Shown here one piece after another: positions 1 through 9,799 of a stretch of 64,000 nucleotides of DNA (its first letter is position 1; each line of letters starts with the position of its first letter). This DNA is from Panopea generosa (Eukaryota > Mollusca > Bivalvia > Adapedonta > Hiatellidae). Made by a program: the position numbers and the translations under genes. The stretch covers positions 24,310,839 to 24,374,838 of the forward strand of contig CM055898.1 of the NCBI GenBank assembly GCA_029582155.1, given 5' to 3'. Under the pieces are notes generated by a model that was given only the letters and a program-made list of their open reading frames with translations, had not been told where the DNA came from and did no database searches.

Positions 1-1090
1 ACCCCCGGATGTGAGAAACGTGGGGTCAACGTAAAAACTTGCTAATAACAAAGTTTACAAATGGCTTCCATATTTGGCACATGTCAACAATTATTGAATC
101 ACTAATTATTACAAACTGTTCATAACTTTTATGCTGGCACAGATCAACCAATTAAACTATCCTTTAAACCAACATGATATAAGGTTTATAACAGTTTGTT
201 CTAAACAAGGCTAATTGGTGAGTAGAAGATCAGCAATGATCAAATCAAAACATGGCGACGATATATTGTTTGGTTGTCATTTCCGTTATTTGATCATTCA
301 AATAGTTTGTTAGGTTTATATCTTGACAATTTCCCCTTTCCACCATCCCACAAAAAACAATGGGAGATGAGGATAAACCCTGTTATAAGGGTTTCATGTT
401 GTATCAGACCATGTAATAATGGGATTGCAGAGTATTAGGACATTTTCATATTTTCCCACATAATACCCAAACAGACAGACTGACTCTGTAAATAAAAAAG
501 AAGCTAACATTGAATTTTGATGGTATCAATGTTGAGATCTGATCATCACGCGCTCTTCAATGACGAAGAGATTGATGGTTAACCAGTCCAGATCAATCAT
601 TGATTGAACTCAATTTCGGTTTCAACTCTATTTTGCTGACATTAACAATTTTCGAGCGGTAACTGTGTTTTTTTGTCAGATCATTGTTTTGCATTCCGGC
701 GGATGTTTGCCTGACAGTTGCTTCAGTTTTTGCTTCTGCTTCGTGCTAATAGGATTTGAAGAGTATTAACGATTTTAATTGAATTCAGGGAAATCTGAAT
801 ATTTATTAAATGATAGTGCATGGATGATTCCATTGATTGGTTCCATTTAATTCTTTATTGCCACTTCACAAGTCCTCTTTGTTAAACATTTCTAATGTAA
901 ATTGTGGCTTTTAAAGTTGCTTAGCTTGTTTTTTTTTGGTAATATCATAAAACTGACTGCTAAAATGATTGTAGTAAAAGAGACCACAGCAGTGATTTTT
1001 GTGGTTAAGCATACATCTTGCATTCAGGAAGTCACGTGGGTTCATTCCTCAGCTGGAACCTGGGTTATACTAAAGACTTTCAAATACACG
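1..1090. other. AT-rich stretch, nothing recognised
   Basis: No exon, RNA gene or clear repeat is recognisable on either strand. Stops are frequent in all frames. Confidence 0.5.
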
Positions 1091-1267
1091 TTCTGTCAAA
1101 CCTGGTGTTTAAGCAACCAGTCAAGGGAAAATCTTTTAAGACAGGTTATTGCATCATACAGGTTAATTTTCTCTGAAATCATAGAAATGAGAAAAAACAA
1201 ATGTGACTGCTTAAGACTTATGGCTGCTCAATAGAGGTGATCGACCGCTTACACAGGTTTTACTATA
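1091..1267. mobile_element. Decayed short MITE of the CAGTCAAACCTG family
   Basis: Begins with CTGTCAAACCTGG and ends with ACACAGGTTTTACTATA, an inverted-repeat pair matching in degraded form the ends of the intact element at 5.06-6.02 kb. The interior has the family's motif of slowly varying TTAAGACAGGT and GGCTGCTCAATA blocks. It is non-coding; the 110-aa ORF crossing it has no protein features. The family assignment rests on visible motif sharing; no clean TA duplication is seen. Confidence 0.5.
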
Positions 1268-1321
1268 TTACTAAATTTTGCTTGCTCATTTTGCTTTCAC
1301 ATTAGAGAACATTTTTAGGAC

Positions 1322-1440
1322 AGGTCAGATTGGTGCAAGTATAATGTGAGTGGGTGGGAGGGCAATATCATATCCTTTTTCTGCTGTTAATACTTCAGTG
1401 TGAAAGCATTTAGAATTCTGATAGCTTAAAGCATTGCAAA
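1322..1440 (+). mobile_element. Fragment of a tRNA-derived SINE body (family B)
   Basis: The stretch with AGTATAATGTGAGTGGGTGG, followed by CTTCAGTGTGAAAGCATTTAGAATTCTG, split over two blocks, parallels the body of the better copy at 2.0-2.3 kb. The tRNA-like head is missing, so this is a 5'-truncated or decayed copy with no promoter. Confidence 0.5.
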
Positions 1441-1488
1441 GTACCATAATTATATAGTTACAAATTATATATAATGATTTTTAGTAAA

Positions 1489-1541
1489 AAGTTAGGTATT
1501 TACATAGGTTAGGTATTTGCATAAGTTAGGTATTTACATTT
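1489..1541. repeat. Small tandem repeat, ~17-bp unit
   Basis: Three near-identical copies of GTTAGGTATTTACAT separated by short A/T linkers. Too short and degenerate to assign a source. Confidence 0.6.
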
Positions 1542-1687
1542 ATTTGGTTCCTTTTGTTTTTTTAGTTTAGCATGCAACACACTTTTATACCTCAGACCCA
1601 GAGATTTTTAAATCGCTCTAGCATCTGTTATTTTAGTTTAAACCAACTTGTTTTACACTGATTGTGAAACATTAGTTCTTACAACTT

Positions 1688-1857
1688 AAGACAAATCACG
1701 TTCAAAGTCTTCCTTGGTATAACCAGTACTAAGCATATGTGTAAAAAATGTCTTGCTTTAGGACACCTTACAATGTCATAGCCGTGGCAGAGGACCGAAC
1801 CCACGACCCTCCGATCATGGGTTTGATGTTCTGCCACTAGACCATGCTCTCCACACA
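1688..1857 (-). mobile_element. tRNA-derived SINE, family A
   Basis: Read on the minus strand, it has a tRNA-like head with an A-box-like TGGTCTAGTGGCAGA (1832-1846) and B box GGGTTCGGTCC (1792-1802). These form an internal RNA polymerase III promoter. The tail contains the family's shared body, with CTTAGTACTGGTTATACC and GGAAGACTTTG. Related copies lie at 24.8, 27.1 and 56.1 kb. The acceptor arm does not pair, so this is a SINE head and not a tRNA gene. Confidence 0.75.
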
Positions 1858-2009
1858 ATGATTATTCTCAGACTAATTAATATGTTGTCCTTGTTTGTTC
1901 AGTTCTGATAATAGGATTCAATTCTGTTTTGTGCAATTTATCATGTTCAGAAAATTGTCTATTGCGCCAATAAATAAAACTAATTTTTTTTTTTCTATTT
2001 AGTATAAAC

Positions 2010-2326
2010 ACCGCGGCGTGGTCTAGTGGTAGCCCGTCCGCCTCACATGTGGAAGGTCGTGGGTTCAATCCCCGGCCGGGTCATACCAAAGACTTTAAAA
2101 ATGGTACTAGAAGCTTCCTCCCTTGACGCTCAGCATTTAGAGGAGAGTTCTAGGTCTGGTCGGCCGAGTGTCAGTATAATGTGACTGGGTGGGGTATCAT
2201 ACCATGTGTCTGCGGCATGATACTCCAGTGTAACAGCACTCAGAATACTGTCTCAAGTAGACACTGTCGCGATATGACTGAAAAATTGTTGAAAGTGACG
2301 CTAAACACCATACAACAACATCTATT
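2010..2326 (+). mobile_element. tRNA-derived SINE, family B (best copy)
   Basis: The head carries an A box TGGTCTAGTGG (2019-2029) and B box GGGTTCAATCC (2061-2071). It runs into GGTCATACCAAAGACTTT, then a body with GTGTCAGTATAATGTGACTG and GGGGTATCATACC, and ends in a short CAACAACA tail. Total length is about 310 bp. Other copies are at 10.3 kb (minus), 52.1 kb and 59.9 kb (minus). The layout resembles molluscan RUDI-type SINEs as I remember them; this has not been searched. No acceptor-stem pairing, so it is not a functional tRNA. Confidence 0.85.
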
Positions 2327-2461
2327 TAGTATACTACAGTATCTTAAAATATGAAAAAAATGCGCAATATGTGTTATACATAGTTGAATATATTTATAAT
2401 ATTCTTCACATGGAGATAATGGTTGTCAACTATTTAGAAAAATATTGTCTTTGTATCATGT

Positions 2462-2640
2462 TTGGGCTGATGGATAGAGGATAGAGTGTTGGCCGCTCAT
2501 GCCAGAGGTTGTGGGTTCAATCCCCAGCTTGACCCGATGCCTCTCGTAAAACAACACTCAGTAATGGTTCTACCCAGGAAGAGGACTCGAGAATGGTTCA
2601 TATAAGCTCTGAGCTTTCATCACAATTGAGCTAAAATAAA
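2462..2640 (+). mobile_element. tRNA-derived SINE, family E
   Basis: The head has an A-box-like GATAGAGTGTTGGCC region and a perfect B box GGGTTCAATCCC (2513-2524). The body has AACACTCAGTAATGGTTCTACC followed by CAGGAAGAGGACTCGAG (split here), and the end is AATAAATTAGTATAAACC. Relatives are at 26.4, 37.6 and 47.5 kb. The GGTTCTACCCAGGAAG block is shared with family A. Confidence 0.8.
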
Positions 2641-2995
2641 TTAGTATAAACCACAACTGTTGTTCTTGATGCCGCTGTTACTGGAAACTGTAACCATATT
2701 GCAGTGCTCTAGATAAGCTTTTTTCAAATTAGTATTTTACCCCTTCAGTGAGTATGCATTTGCTTATTTTCAAAAATGTAAAGGGTAAAAATTAACTTTC
2801 TTATCAAATTACCATTTAAAATAAACTAATCAGCACTGAAATTGAGAATAACCAATGCTTATTTTACCCCTTAATTTAAATTGCAATGCTTTATTCAGAA
2901 ATTACAAGCTTAAATACCCCCAGCTTATCTTGCAGTTGATATTATTTGGAAATTGTAATTCTCTATTGATGCTTCAACTCGTCTTTTATTTACTC

Positions 2996-5012
2996 TAGCT
3001 GGGCCTGGTTAGTTTAGTCAGTTGCACGTCTGACTATAAATCCAGGGGTCTTGAGTTCAAATCCCTGTTAATTCAGTCTCCGTGACTATTGATTGCATCT
3101 TACTGTCATTTAAATTTTGTCTCTAGCAGCTGATTAAAATGGGAAAGTGATCAGTTACTTGTGGAGATAGGTATGCTCAAGTACTTGTTAACCTTTCAAC
3201 TTGTAGAGATAGGTATGCTCAAGTACTTGTTAATCTTCCAACTTGTGGAGATAGGTATGCTCAAGTACTCGTTAACCTTCCAACTTGTAGTGATAGGTAT
3301 GCTCAAATACTTGTTAACCTTCCAACTTGTGGAGATAGGTATGCTCAAGTACTCGTTAACCTTACAACTTGCAGAGATAGGTATGCTCAAGTACTCGTTA
3401 ACCTTCCAACTTGCAGAGATAGGTATGCTCAAGTACTCGTTAACCTTCCAACATGTGGAAATAGGTATGCTCAAGTACTCGTTAACCTCCCAACTTGTGG
3501 AGATAGGTATGCTGAAGTACTCGTTAACCTTCCAACTTGTGGAGATAGGTATGCTCAAGTACTCGTTAACCTTCCAACTTGTGGAGATAGGTATGCTCAA
3601 GTACTCGTTAACCTTCCAACTTGTGGAGATAGGTATGCTCAAGTACTTGTTAACCTTCCAACTTGTGTTGGTAGGTATGCTCAAGTACTTGTAAACTTTC
3701 CAACTTGTAGAGTAAGGTATGCTCAAGTACTTGTTAACCTTCCAACTTGTAGAGATAGGTATGCTCAAGTACTCGTTAACCTTACAACTTGCAGAGATAG
3801 GTATGCTCAAGTACTCGTTAACCTTCCAACTTGCAGAGATAGGTATGCTCAAGTACTCGTTAACCTTCCAACATGTGGAAATAGGTATGCTCAAGTACTC
3901 GTTAACCTCCCAACTTGTGGAGATAGGTATGCTCAAGTACTCATTAACCTTCCAACTTGTGGAGATAGGTATGCTCAAGTACTCGTTAACCTTCCAACTT
4001 GTGGAGATAGGTATGCTCAAGTACTCGTTAACCTTCCAACTTGTGGAGATAGGTATGCTCAAGTACTTGTTAACCTTCCAACTTGTGTTGGTAGGTATGC
4101 TCAAGTACTTGTTAACTTTCCAACTTGTAGAGTAAGGTATGCTTAAGTACTTGTTAACCTTCCAACTTGTAGAGATAGGTATGCTCAAGTACTCGTTAAC
4201 ATTCCAACTTGTAGAGATTGTTAACCTTCCAACCTGTAGAGATAGGTATGCTCAAGTACTCGTTAACCTTCCAACTTGTAGAGATTGTTAACCTTCAAAC
4301 TTGTAGAGATAGGTATGCTCAGTTAATTGTTAACCTTTCAACTTGTAGAGATAGGTATGCTCATGTACTCGTTAACCTTCCAACTTGTGGAGATAGGTAT
4401 GCTCAAGTACTCGTTAACCTTCCAACTTGTGGAGATAGGTATGCTCAAGTACTCGTTAATCTTCCAACTTGTGGAGATAGGTATGTTCAAGTACTCGTTA
4501 ACCTTCCAACATGTGGAGATAGGTATGCTCAAGTACTCGTTAACCTTCCAACTTGTAGAGATAGGTATGCTTATGTACTCATTAACCTTCCAACTTGTGG
4601 AGATAGGTATGCTCAAGTACTCGTTAACCTTCCAACTTGTAGAGATAGGTATGCTCAAGTACTCGTTAACCTTCCAACTTGCGGAGATAGGTATGCTCAA
4701 GTACTCGTTAACCTTCCAACTTGCAGAGATAGGTATGCTCAAGTACTATTTAACCTTCCAACTTGCAGTGATAGTTATGCTCAAATACTCTTTAACTTTA
4801 CAACTTGCAGAGATAGGTATGCTCAAGTACTCGTTAACCTTCCAACTTGCAGAGATAGGTATGCTCAAGTACTCGTTAACCTTCCAACTTGCAGAGATAG
4901 GTATGCTCAAGTAATCGTTAACCTTCCAACTTGTAGAGATAACTCTTTAACCTTCCAGTATCCCAGGGAAGAGTGGGTAGGTTAAGTAATAGCCCTCGAT
5001 GGCATATATGTA
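2996..5012 (+). mobile_element. tRNA-derived SINE, family C, carrying an internal 1.8 kb minisatellite
   Basis: The 5' part is a normal family C head: A-box region TTAGTTTAGTCAG (3009-3021), B box GAGTTCAAATCC (3053-3064), then GGGAAAGTGATCAGTTACTTG. The 3' part, starting at 4958, is the normal family C tail: GTATCCCAGGGAAGAGTGG, GGTTAAG and CCCTCGATGGCAT. Between them, one 42-bp stretch of the SINE body has become about 43 tandem copies. Intact copies at 48.5 and 58.6 kb carry that stretch once, which shows the direction of change. Confidence 0.85.
3157..4957. repeat. 42-bp minisatellite grown from a SINE body (~43 copies)
   Basis: The unit starts ACTTGTRGAGATAGGTATGC and ends GTTAACCTTCCA. 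A ten-unit higher-order block of 420 bp is repeated almost exactly (about 3300-3718 and 3719-4138). Because 42 is a multiple of three and the unit lacks stops in several frames, long ORFs appear on both strands, including a 330-residue one on the minus strand made of 14-residue repeats. These are read-through artefacts: opposite strands are open at once and no start context is conserved. Confidence 0.9.
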
Positions 5013-5061
5013 ATTTTTTGTAATACAGTTAACCCCATTTTCAACACAATTACTTTAATGA

Positions 5062-6018
5062 TACAGTCAAACCTGTCTTAAGCAGTCAGCCAAGGGAAAG
5101 GGCCAAATTGGCTGCTTAAGACAGGTGGCTGCCTACTACAGGGTCATCAATTTTCACCCAGATTAGCGAAGTATTTTTGTATATTGGCACAATTTCACAA
5201 CCTCAACACGTTCATCCAAAGTCAAACACTTTCGTTTTGGTGGCATTGTTAACACGCTGACAATCAAAACATTTATGATTTAAGTCACAATAAATCATTT
5301 CCAAATTTTATATTTTTCCACAATTAGCGCTTTTTACAAGTGTGAACTTAATGAGTTAATTCCTTATCATTCATTAAAAGCACGAACAAACTGCCATTCT
5401 AATTATCGTCTCAAAAACGTTAGCTTCTTTAATCTTTTTATATTCCGACTTTTTCAGTTAACGTGTTTACACAAAACACTTTGATCTGTCTATTTTACCA
5501 TTTACGCAAGCTAAAAATAGCGATGTGAAAATTATCACGCACTACACTCGTGTTTGAGTTGGAAAAATTGCGATTATGTAGAAAACAATAACAGCTTTGT
5601 TTGGTTTGAGTCGGAAAAATGGCGATTATGTAGAACACAATAACAGCTTTGTTTGGTTTGTTTACGGCCAATTAAAAAAGTTTAAACTAAAAGAAATTTA
5701 TTTTAAATTAAAGATATATTATAATTATTTGATTTTTTTGGTTTTTAGTACTTTAATTAAATATTAATTCTGTGGCCGTAATGAAATTTTTATATGCCAA
5801 AATTGATATTTTACGTTAAAATTTGTTCATTTGGTGGCCGTTTTAGGAGGTTTTTTAATGCATTTTGGACGAAAAATGTTGGCCGCTGGCCGCATCGACC
5901 AGGTGACCGCCTATTGCAGTTAAATTATATAGTAAATTTCGACGGGAGGGTCTGAAACTGGCCGCTTAAGGCAGGTGGCTGCTTATAACAGGTGACCGTT
6001 AGTACAGGTTTGACTGTA
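5062..6018. mobile_element. Tc1/mariner-type MITE with 14-bp perfect terminal inverted repeats
   Basis: The left end ACAGTCAAACCTGT (5063-5076) is the exact reverse complement of the right end ACAGGTTTGACTGT (6004-6017). The element is flanked by TA (5062-5063 and 6017-6018), which fits the TA target-site duplication of the Tc1/mariner superfamily. Subterminal motifs of the GGCYGCTTAAGRCAGGTGG type lie near both ends in the same orientation. The ~955-bp interior has no transposase ORF, so it is non-autonomous. A 182-bp relative is at 12.5 kb and a decayed one at 1.1 kb. Confidence 0.85.
5550..5662. repeat. Two-copy tandem duplication inside the MITE (~57 bp)
   Basis: Two adjacent copies share GGAAAAATNGCGATTATGTAG and AACAATAACAGCTTTGTTTGG (each given as a short block). 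The duplication is inside the Tc1/mariner-type element and so happened in, or in the lineage of, this copy. Confidence 0.8.
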
Positions 6019-6029
6019 TATAATTATGG

Positions 6030-6200
6030 AATATTCAGTTTTATTGGTAGAGGAAGACATCAGAATGAATCTGAGTAGAACCACCGTCCTTCAACAAGTA
6101 ACTTGCATAAAAAATTTTGAGCGATAGGGACACAAACCTACAACCTTAGTGGTGAAAGCTGAGACTTTACCTTAGAGCACTCGACCACAGTGGACCCTCT
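6030..6200 (-). mobile_element. tRNA-derived SINE, family F
   Basis: On the minus strand, the head has a B-box-like AGGTTTGTGTCC and the body has ACTTGTTGAAGGACGGTGG, TTCTACTCAGATTCATTCTG and TCTTCCTCTACCAATAAAAC. It lies 12 bp beyond the right end of the Tc1/mariner-type MITE. The best family copy is at 57.6 kb. The B box differs from consensus at one or more positions, so the copy is decayed. Confidence 0.75.
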
Positions 6201-6773
6201 ATGCCATTAAAATGATGCTAAATATTGAAACAATTTCCTGATTCTCATTTGATTTGACACAATCTAAATGGATGTTCAGATAGTACATTTTAATTTCATA
6301 TTTGGGAAATATTTTGAAATATCTTAATGATCATGAAGGTATTTAAGCCATTGCGTGTGAGGGAACAATTTGCTATGTTACAGAATCATGACTGCCCTCC
6401 TGCGGATCAAGACAATCCTATATTACGTCTACATAATTCATTTATATATCGCAATTGAGAAAGAAAACACCGCATTAAAATATGAATGTCATACTACGTT
6501 TTAAAGATAATAGAAAATTTTCCTTAGTCCGAAAAACAGACCTTGAACCATGCAAGAATGTTAGAATTGTATTTTATCACAGTCATGGGAGTGAGTTATA
6601 ACTTTATGTAATTTTTGTTGTTGATATTTTCACCAGTGGATAATATTCTTATCTTCATGTCTTTAAAAACGCAAGTAACAATATTGTATGAAATGAATGA
6701 TAAACCAGAACAACACTTTCTTACCTTATCTTTCGGTTTTATTCCAACCATTTCATCACTTTCAAACACAAAT
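6201..6773. other. AT-rich stretch, nothing firm
   Basis: The first ~30 bases (ATGCCATTAAAATGATGCTA) resemble the 3' end of family C SINEs. The rest shows no gene, RNA or recognised repeat. Confidence 0.45.
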
Positions 6774-7085
6774 TTAACCCTTTACTTCATATAGACGCCT
6801 TTGGACACCTGTAATATAGACGCCTTTGGACACCTAATATAGATGCCTTTGGACACCTCTAATATAAATGCCTTTGGACACCTAATATAGATGCCTTTGG
6901 ACAACTTATATAGAAGGCTTTTGAATTATTGGGTGAATTATGTTTATATTAACTGACAGAGTGGAAAACAGTGAAGGAATTGTTCAGATTGCTTGTCACG
7001 AGCAATCTGAACTCTTCCTACACTGTTTTCAAAGGCCTTCTATGATTGGTGCGGGAAAATGCGTATCTATGGAATAAAGGTTTAA
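6774..7085 (+). mobile_element. piggyBac-type MITE (TTAA flanks) with a central hairpin
   Basis: Flanked by TTAA at 6774-6777 and 7082-7085. The ends are CCCTTTACTTCATATAG and the complement of a CCTTTATTCC-type right end. The centre (about 6965-7035) is a long inverted repeat whose core is a perfect 12-bp stem, GTTCAGATTGCT / AGCAATCTGAAC. A second copy in the opposite orientation lies at 49.0 kb and a fragment at 26.7 kb. TTAA target sites are the hallmark of piggyBac elements; no transposase is present. Confidence 0.8.
6794..6908. repeat. Tandem expansion within the TTAA MITE (5 copies, 25/23-bp alternating)
   Basis: GAYGCCTTTGGACACCT is repeated five times with spacings 25, 23, 25, 23, i.e. 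a ~48-bp dimer repeated. The 49.0 kb copy has this motif once and the 26.7 kb fragment twice, so the number of units varies between copies of one element. Confidence 0.85.
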
Positions 7086-8100
7086 CACATTCATAAAAAT
7101 TGTTGTGGTTGACATAATATAAAGCAATCAAAATGACAACAGATCTTGGATAAAGATATATTCAATATAAAAAAAATGTGTTTTTAAAAGTGTTAAGCAT
7201 ATCTCTAAATGAAGTCAATTATTGGGCTATAGTGGCATTATTTTGATACATTTATGCCTAACAATGACTTACGGAAACTATATACATACTGTTATACAGT
7301 ATAAAGCACCTTGGAAACATAGTTTTCTCGTTCCTTTTAAGCACTCATGTCAGGTCATCTACCAACAAATTAACTTCCTTGGAATGCAGTATAAACTGAG
7401 ACAATTAACTTGTTCTGCCTCAGAGACAGTTCCTACTTGTTTCCAAATTGGTTTGGTATTTACAGCAACTGGGAAGTTTATCTCAAAATTGACCTTTTAG
7501 AGGACTGTACTCATAGAGCATAGAAGGTAACAAGTTTGTATATTGACTAATATGGGGTCATATACTTGCAATGGGGTCATTTGCTGCTGACATCCTGACA
7601 TGGTTATGTTGGACTGAGATAACCAAGGGTTAAGTACAGACCATTATTGCATTTGATGCAGACATCCTGTCATGGAGATATTTACAGGTGAAATACTGAA
7701 CAGAACTGAGATTACCATAGATTCCACTGAGGCATTTAGTTTTAATTGGTTACTTAGGAAATTGTCGAGATTTTTTTTCTCATACTATGTATGTCCATAA
7801 TATACTACTTATTTTCCTGTTGATATAGGAAAATTCCAAATTGAAAAAAGAAAAGAAAAAAAAGTGTGCTGTTTATACTAAAGATTTTATTAGTTTTTTA
7901 AATTAAGTTCTTAAAAAGATAAAGACAATACAGTGACACAGTAGTATTGTTTGTGGGCGGTACACTGAAAATAAACCCAGATCTGTCAAATAGTTACATA
8001 AGCCAGCAATAAAACACTTTCCCAAATACATATATATGCCAAGTATTGTTGTGAATGTTTTTCAGGGAAAGGTTATTGTTCTAATAACATAGTTACTTAC
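7086..8100. other. Non-coding stretch, nothing recognised
   Basis: A 92-aa ORF here has no domain-like features. GACATCCTGACATGG and a variant about 75 bp later hint at an old imperfect duplication. An A-rich run lies near 7845-7865. Confidence 0.4.
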
Positions 8101-8101
8101 T

Positions 8102-8510
8102 TGTCCTAAACCTAGCTGTTGAAATAGGGTTAATGGTTGTAGACATACATACTTGTCTCTGAAACACAGTCCTAAACCTAGCTGTGAAACTAGGTTATAT
8201 GTGGACATAATACAAACACAGTCCTAAACCTAGCTGTGAAACTAGGTTATATGTGGACATAATACAAACACAGTCCTAAACCTAGCTGTGAAACTAGGTT
8301 ATGTGGACATAATACAAACACAGTCCTAAACCTAGCTGTTAAACTAGGTTATATGTGGATATGTACAAGCACAGTTCTAAACCTAGCTGTGAAACTAGGT
8401 TATATGTGGACATTATACAAACACAGTCGTAAACCTAACTGTTAAAACAGGTTATATGTGGATATATACAAGCACAGTTCTAAACCTAGCTGTTGAGATA
8501 GGTTATATAA
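8102..8510. repeat. ~52-bp tandem repeat with a hairpin in each unit (8 copies)
   Basis: The unit contains AAACCTAGCTGTGAAACTAG, in which AACCTAG and CTAGGTT form a short inverted repeat. It is followed by TATGTGGACATAATACAAAC. Central units are nearly identical and edge units are diverged. Confidence 0.85.
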
Positions 8511-8519
8511 ATTATGGAG

Positions 8520-9050
8520 TTGACAGAAGTTTTGTATTGAATTTGTCATGGCAACCAGCGAAAATGTGGTTATAAGGAGCATGATGTGTTATTTGTGGAT
8601 TAAAATTGTCAGATATTGTATAAAAAATTTATTGGAATGTGGTTATATCAAATTTGTCAGATCTTTTATAAAATTGCTGTTGGAATGTGGCTTTAACAAA
8701 TTTGATGTAGATTTTTTTTTTTAAGTATTATTAGCAGACGGAAACCATTAAATTGTATAAATTTCTTATTGGATTGTGGTTATAACAATTTTGGATGTTT
8801 TTATTCTTGTGAATAAAATCTTCAGTCTTGAATGAAATTGCTGTTGGATTGTGTTTTAAAAAATTGGATGTTTTTGGGATTTTTTTGTGGATTAGAATTG
8901 TCAGATTTTGTGTAAAATTGTGACTGAAATATGGTTTTATCGACCTCTTTATGTAGTATTTGTGGATTTTAATCATAAGATATTGTATAAAATTGTAACT
9001 GGCCAGTAGATATTGTATAAAATTGTAACTGACCATTAGATATTGAACAG
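8520..9050. repeat. Degenerate AT-rich tandem repeat
   Basis: Variants of AGATATTGTATAAAATTG and GGAATGTGGTTATAACAA recur at irregular ~60-bp spacing. The last two units (from ~8965) are a clean ~30-bp duplication with TATAAAATTGTAACTG. The minus-strand 101-aa ORF is the read-through of this low-complexity DNA. Confidence 0.6.
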
Positions 9051-9404
9051 TTTATTAATATAAAAAGGAAGAAATGTTCTGTAGGCCTGTTGGCTATTGC
9101 AGTTATTTTAAAATTAACAAAGAGACCTCCATAGAGTATGATCATTATGAAGATGTGATATTAGGCCTCTGTGTGAGGGGCGTTGCTGTTGTTGTTTAGA
9201 GGTAGAGTTATATATATATGTGTGTAAAGAAAGGAAAAATATTATAAAATGTTACACTAAAGAGAGAATGGCTGCTTTAAGATGTCTAAAGATATTTCAC
9301 TATGTGTGCAGTTATTTATGGCAGTATGATACTACAGGAATTAATAACGTTGATGGAAAGATCATTTTGTAAATTCTAACCAAAGTAATTCAGAATTCTG
9401 TGTG
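9051..9404. other. Non-coding stretch, nothing recognised
   Basis: Only a short TATATATATATGTGTG run near 9208 stands out. Confidence 0.4.
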
Positions 9405-9625
9405 GTCTAAAGTGCTGTCTCAATTTCACTTACCTCTCACCGCTTAAAGGTTATAGGTTCGAGACTCATCAGTTGCTGAAAAAATGTTTATGTGAGAGAG
9501 TTTGTCGGTTATTTGCGGTAGGACGGTGGTTCTACACTGATTCATTCTGGTGTCTTTCTCCTCCAATAAAACTGAATATGCCATATAAAACCTGAAATTT
9601 GTTGAAAATGGCATTTAACCTAATT
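9405..9625 (+). mobile_element. tRNA-derived SINE, family F
   Basis: Head with GGTCTAAAGTGCTGTCTCAA and B-box-like AGGTTCGAGACTC. The body has TTTGCGGTAGGACGGTGG and TCTCCTCCAATAAAACTG, and the end is GTTGAAAATGGCATTTAACC. It parallels the cleaner copy at 57.6 kb along its whole length. Confidence 0.8.
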
Positions 9626-9649
9626 AAAATATATATATATATATAACTG

Positions 9650-9720
9650 AGTCTCATGCATTAGCATTTTGCCTCAAGATCACTTTCACTGCTCAGGTTG
9701 GGGGCTTGGTAAAAAAAAAC
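9650..9720 (+). mobile_element. SINE head fragment, family F-like
   Basis: CCTCAAGATCACTTTCACTG and the following CTCAGGTTGGGGGC resemble the head of family F with a ruined B box. An (AT)n run just upstream at 9632-9647 and an A-run at the end bound it. Weak. Confidence 0.35.
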
Positions 9721-9799
9721 ATTTTTAGAAATTTTGCCTGTTGTTCAAGAAATATTAAAGTTTCAGATAACAATATTTTGATATTAGCTGCTCTTATCA

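Noticed and set aside
2011-2085. Functional tRNA gene (also the heads at 42.3, 57.6, 58.6 and 61.9 kb)
   Set aside because: Internal promoter boxes are good, but acceptor and T stems do not pair and each head continues into a SINE body.
3161-4188. Long repetitive ORFs (177, 330, 138 codons) as protein genes
   Set aside because: They are translations of a 42-bp array that is open in several frames on both strands and is derived from a SINE.
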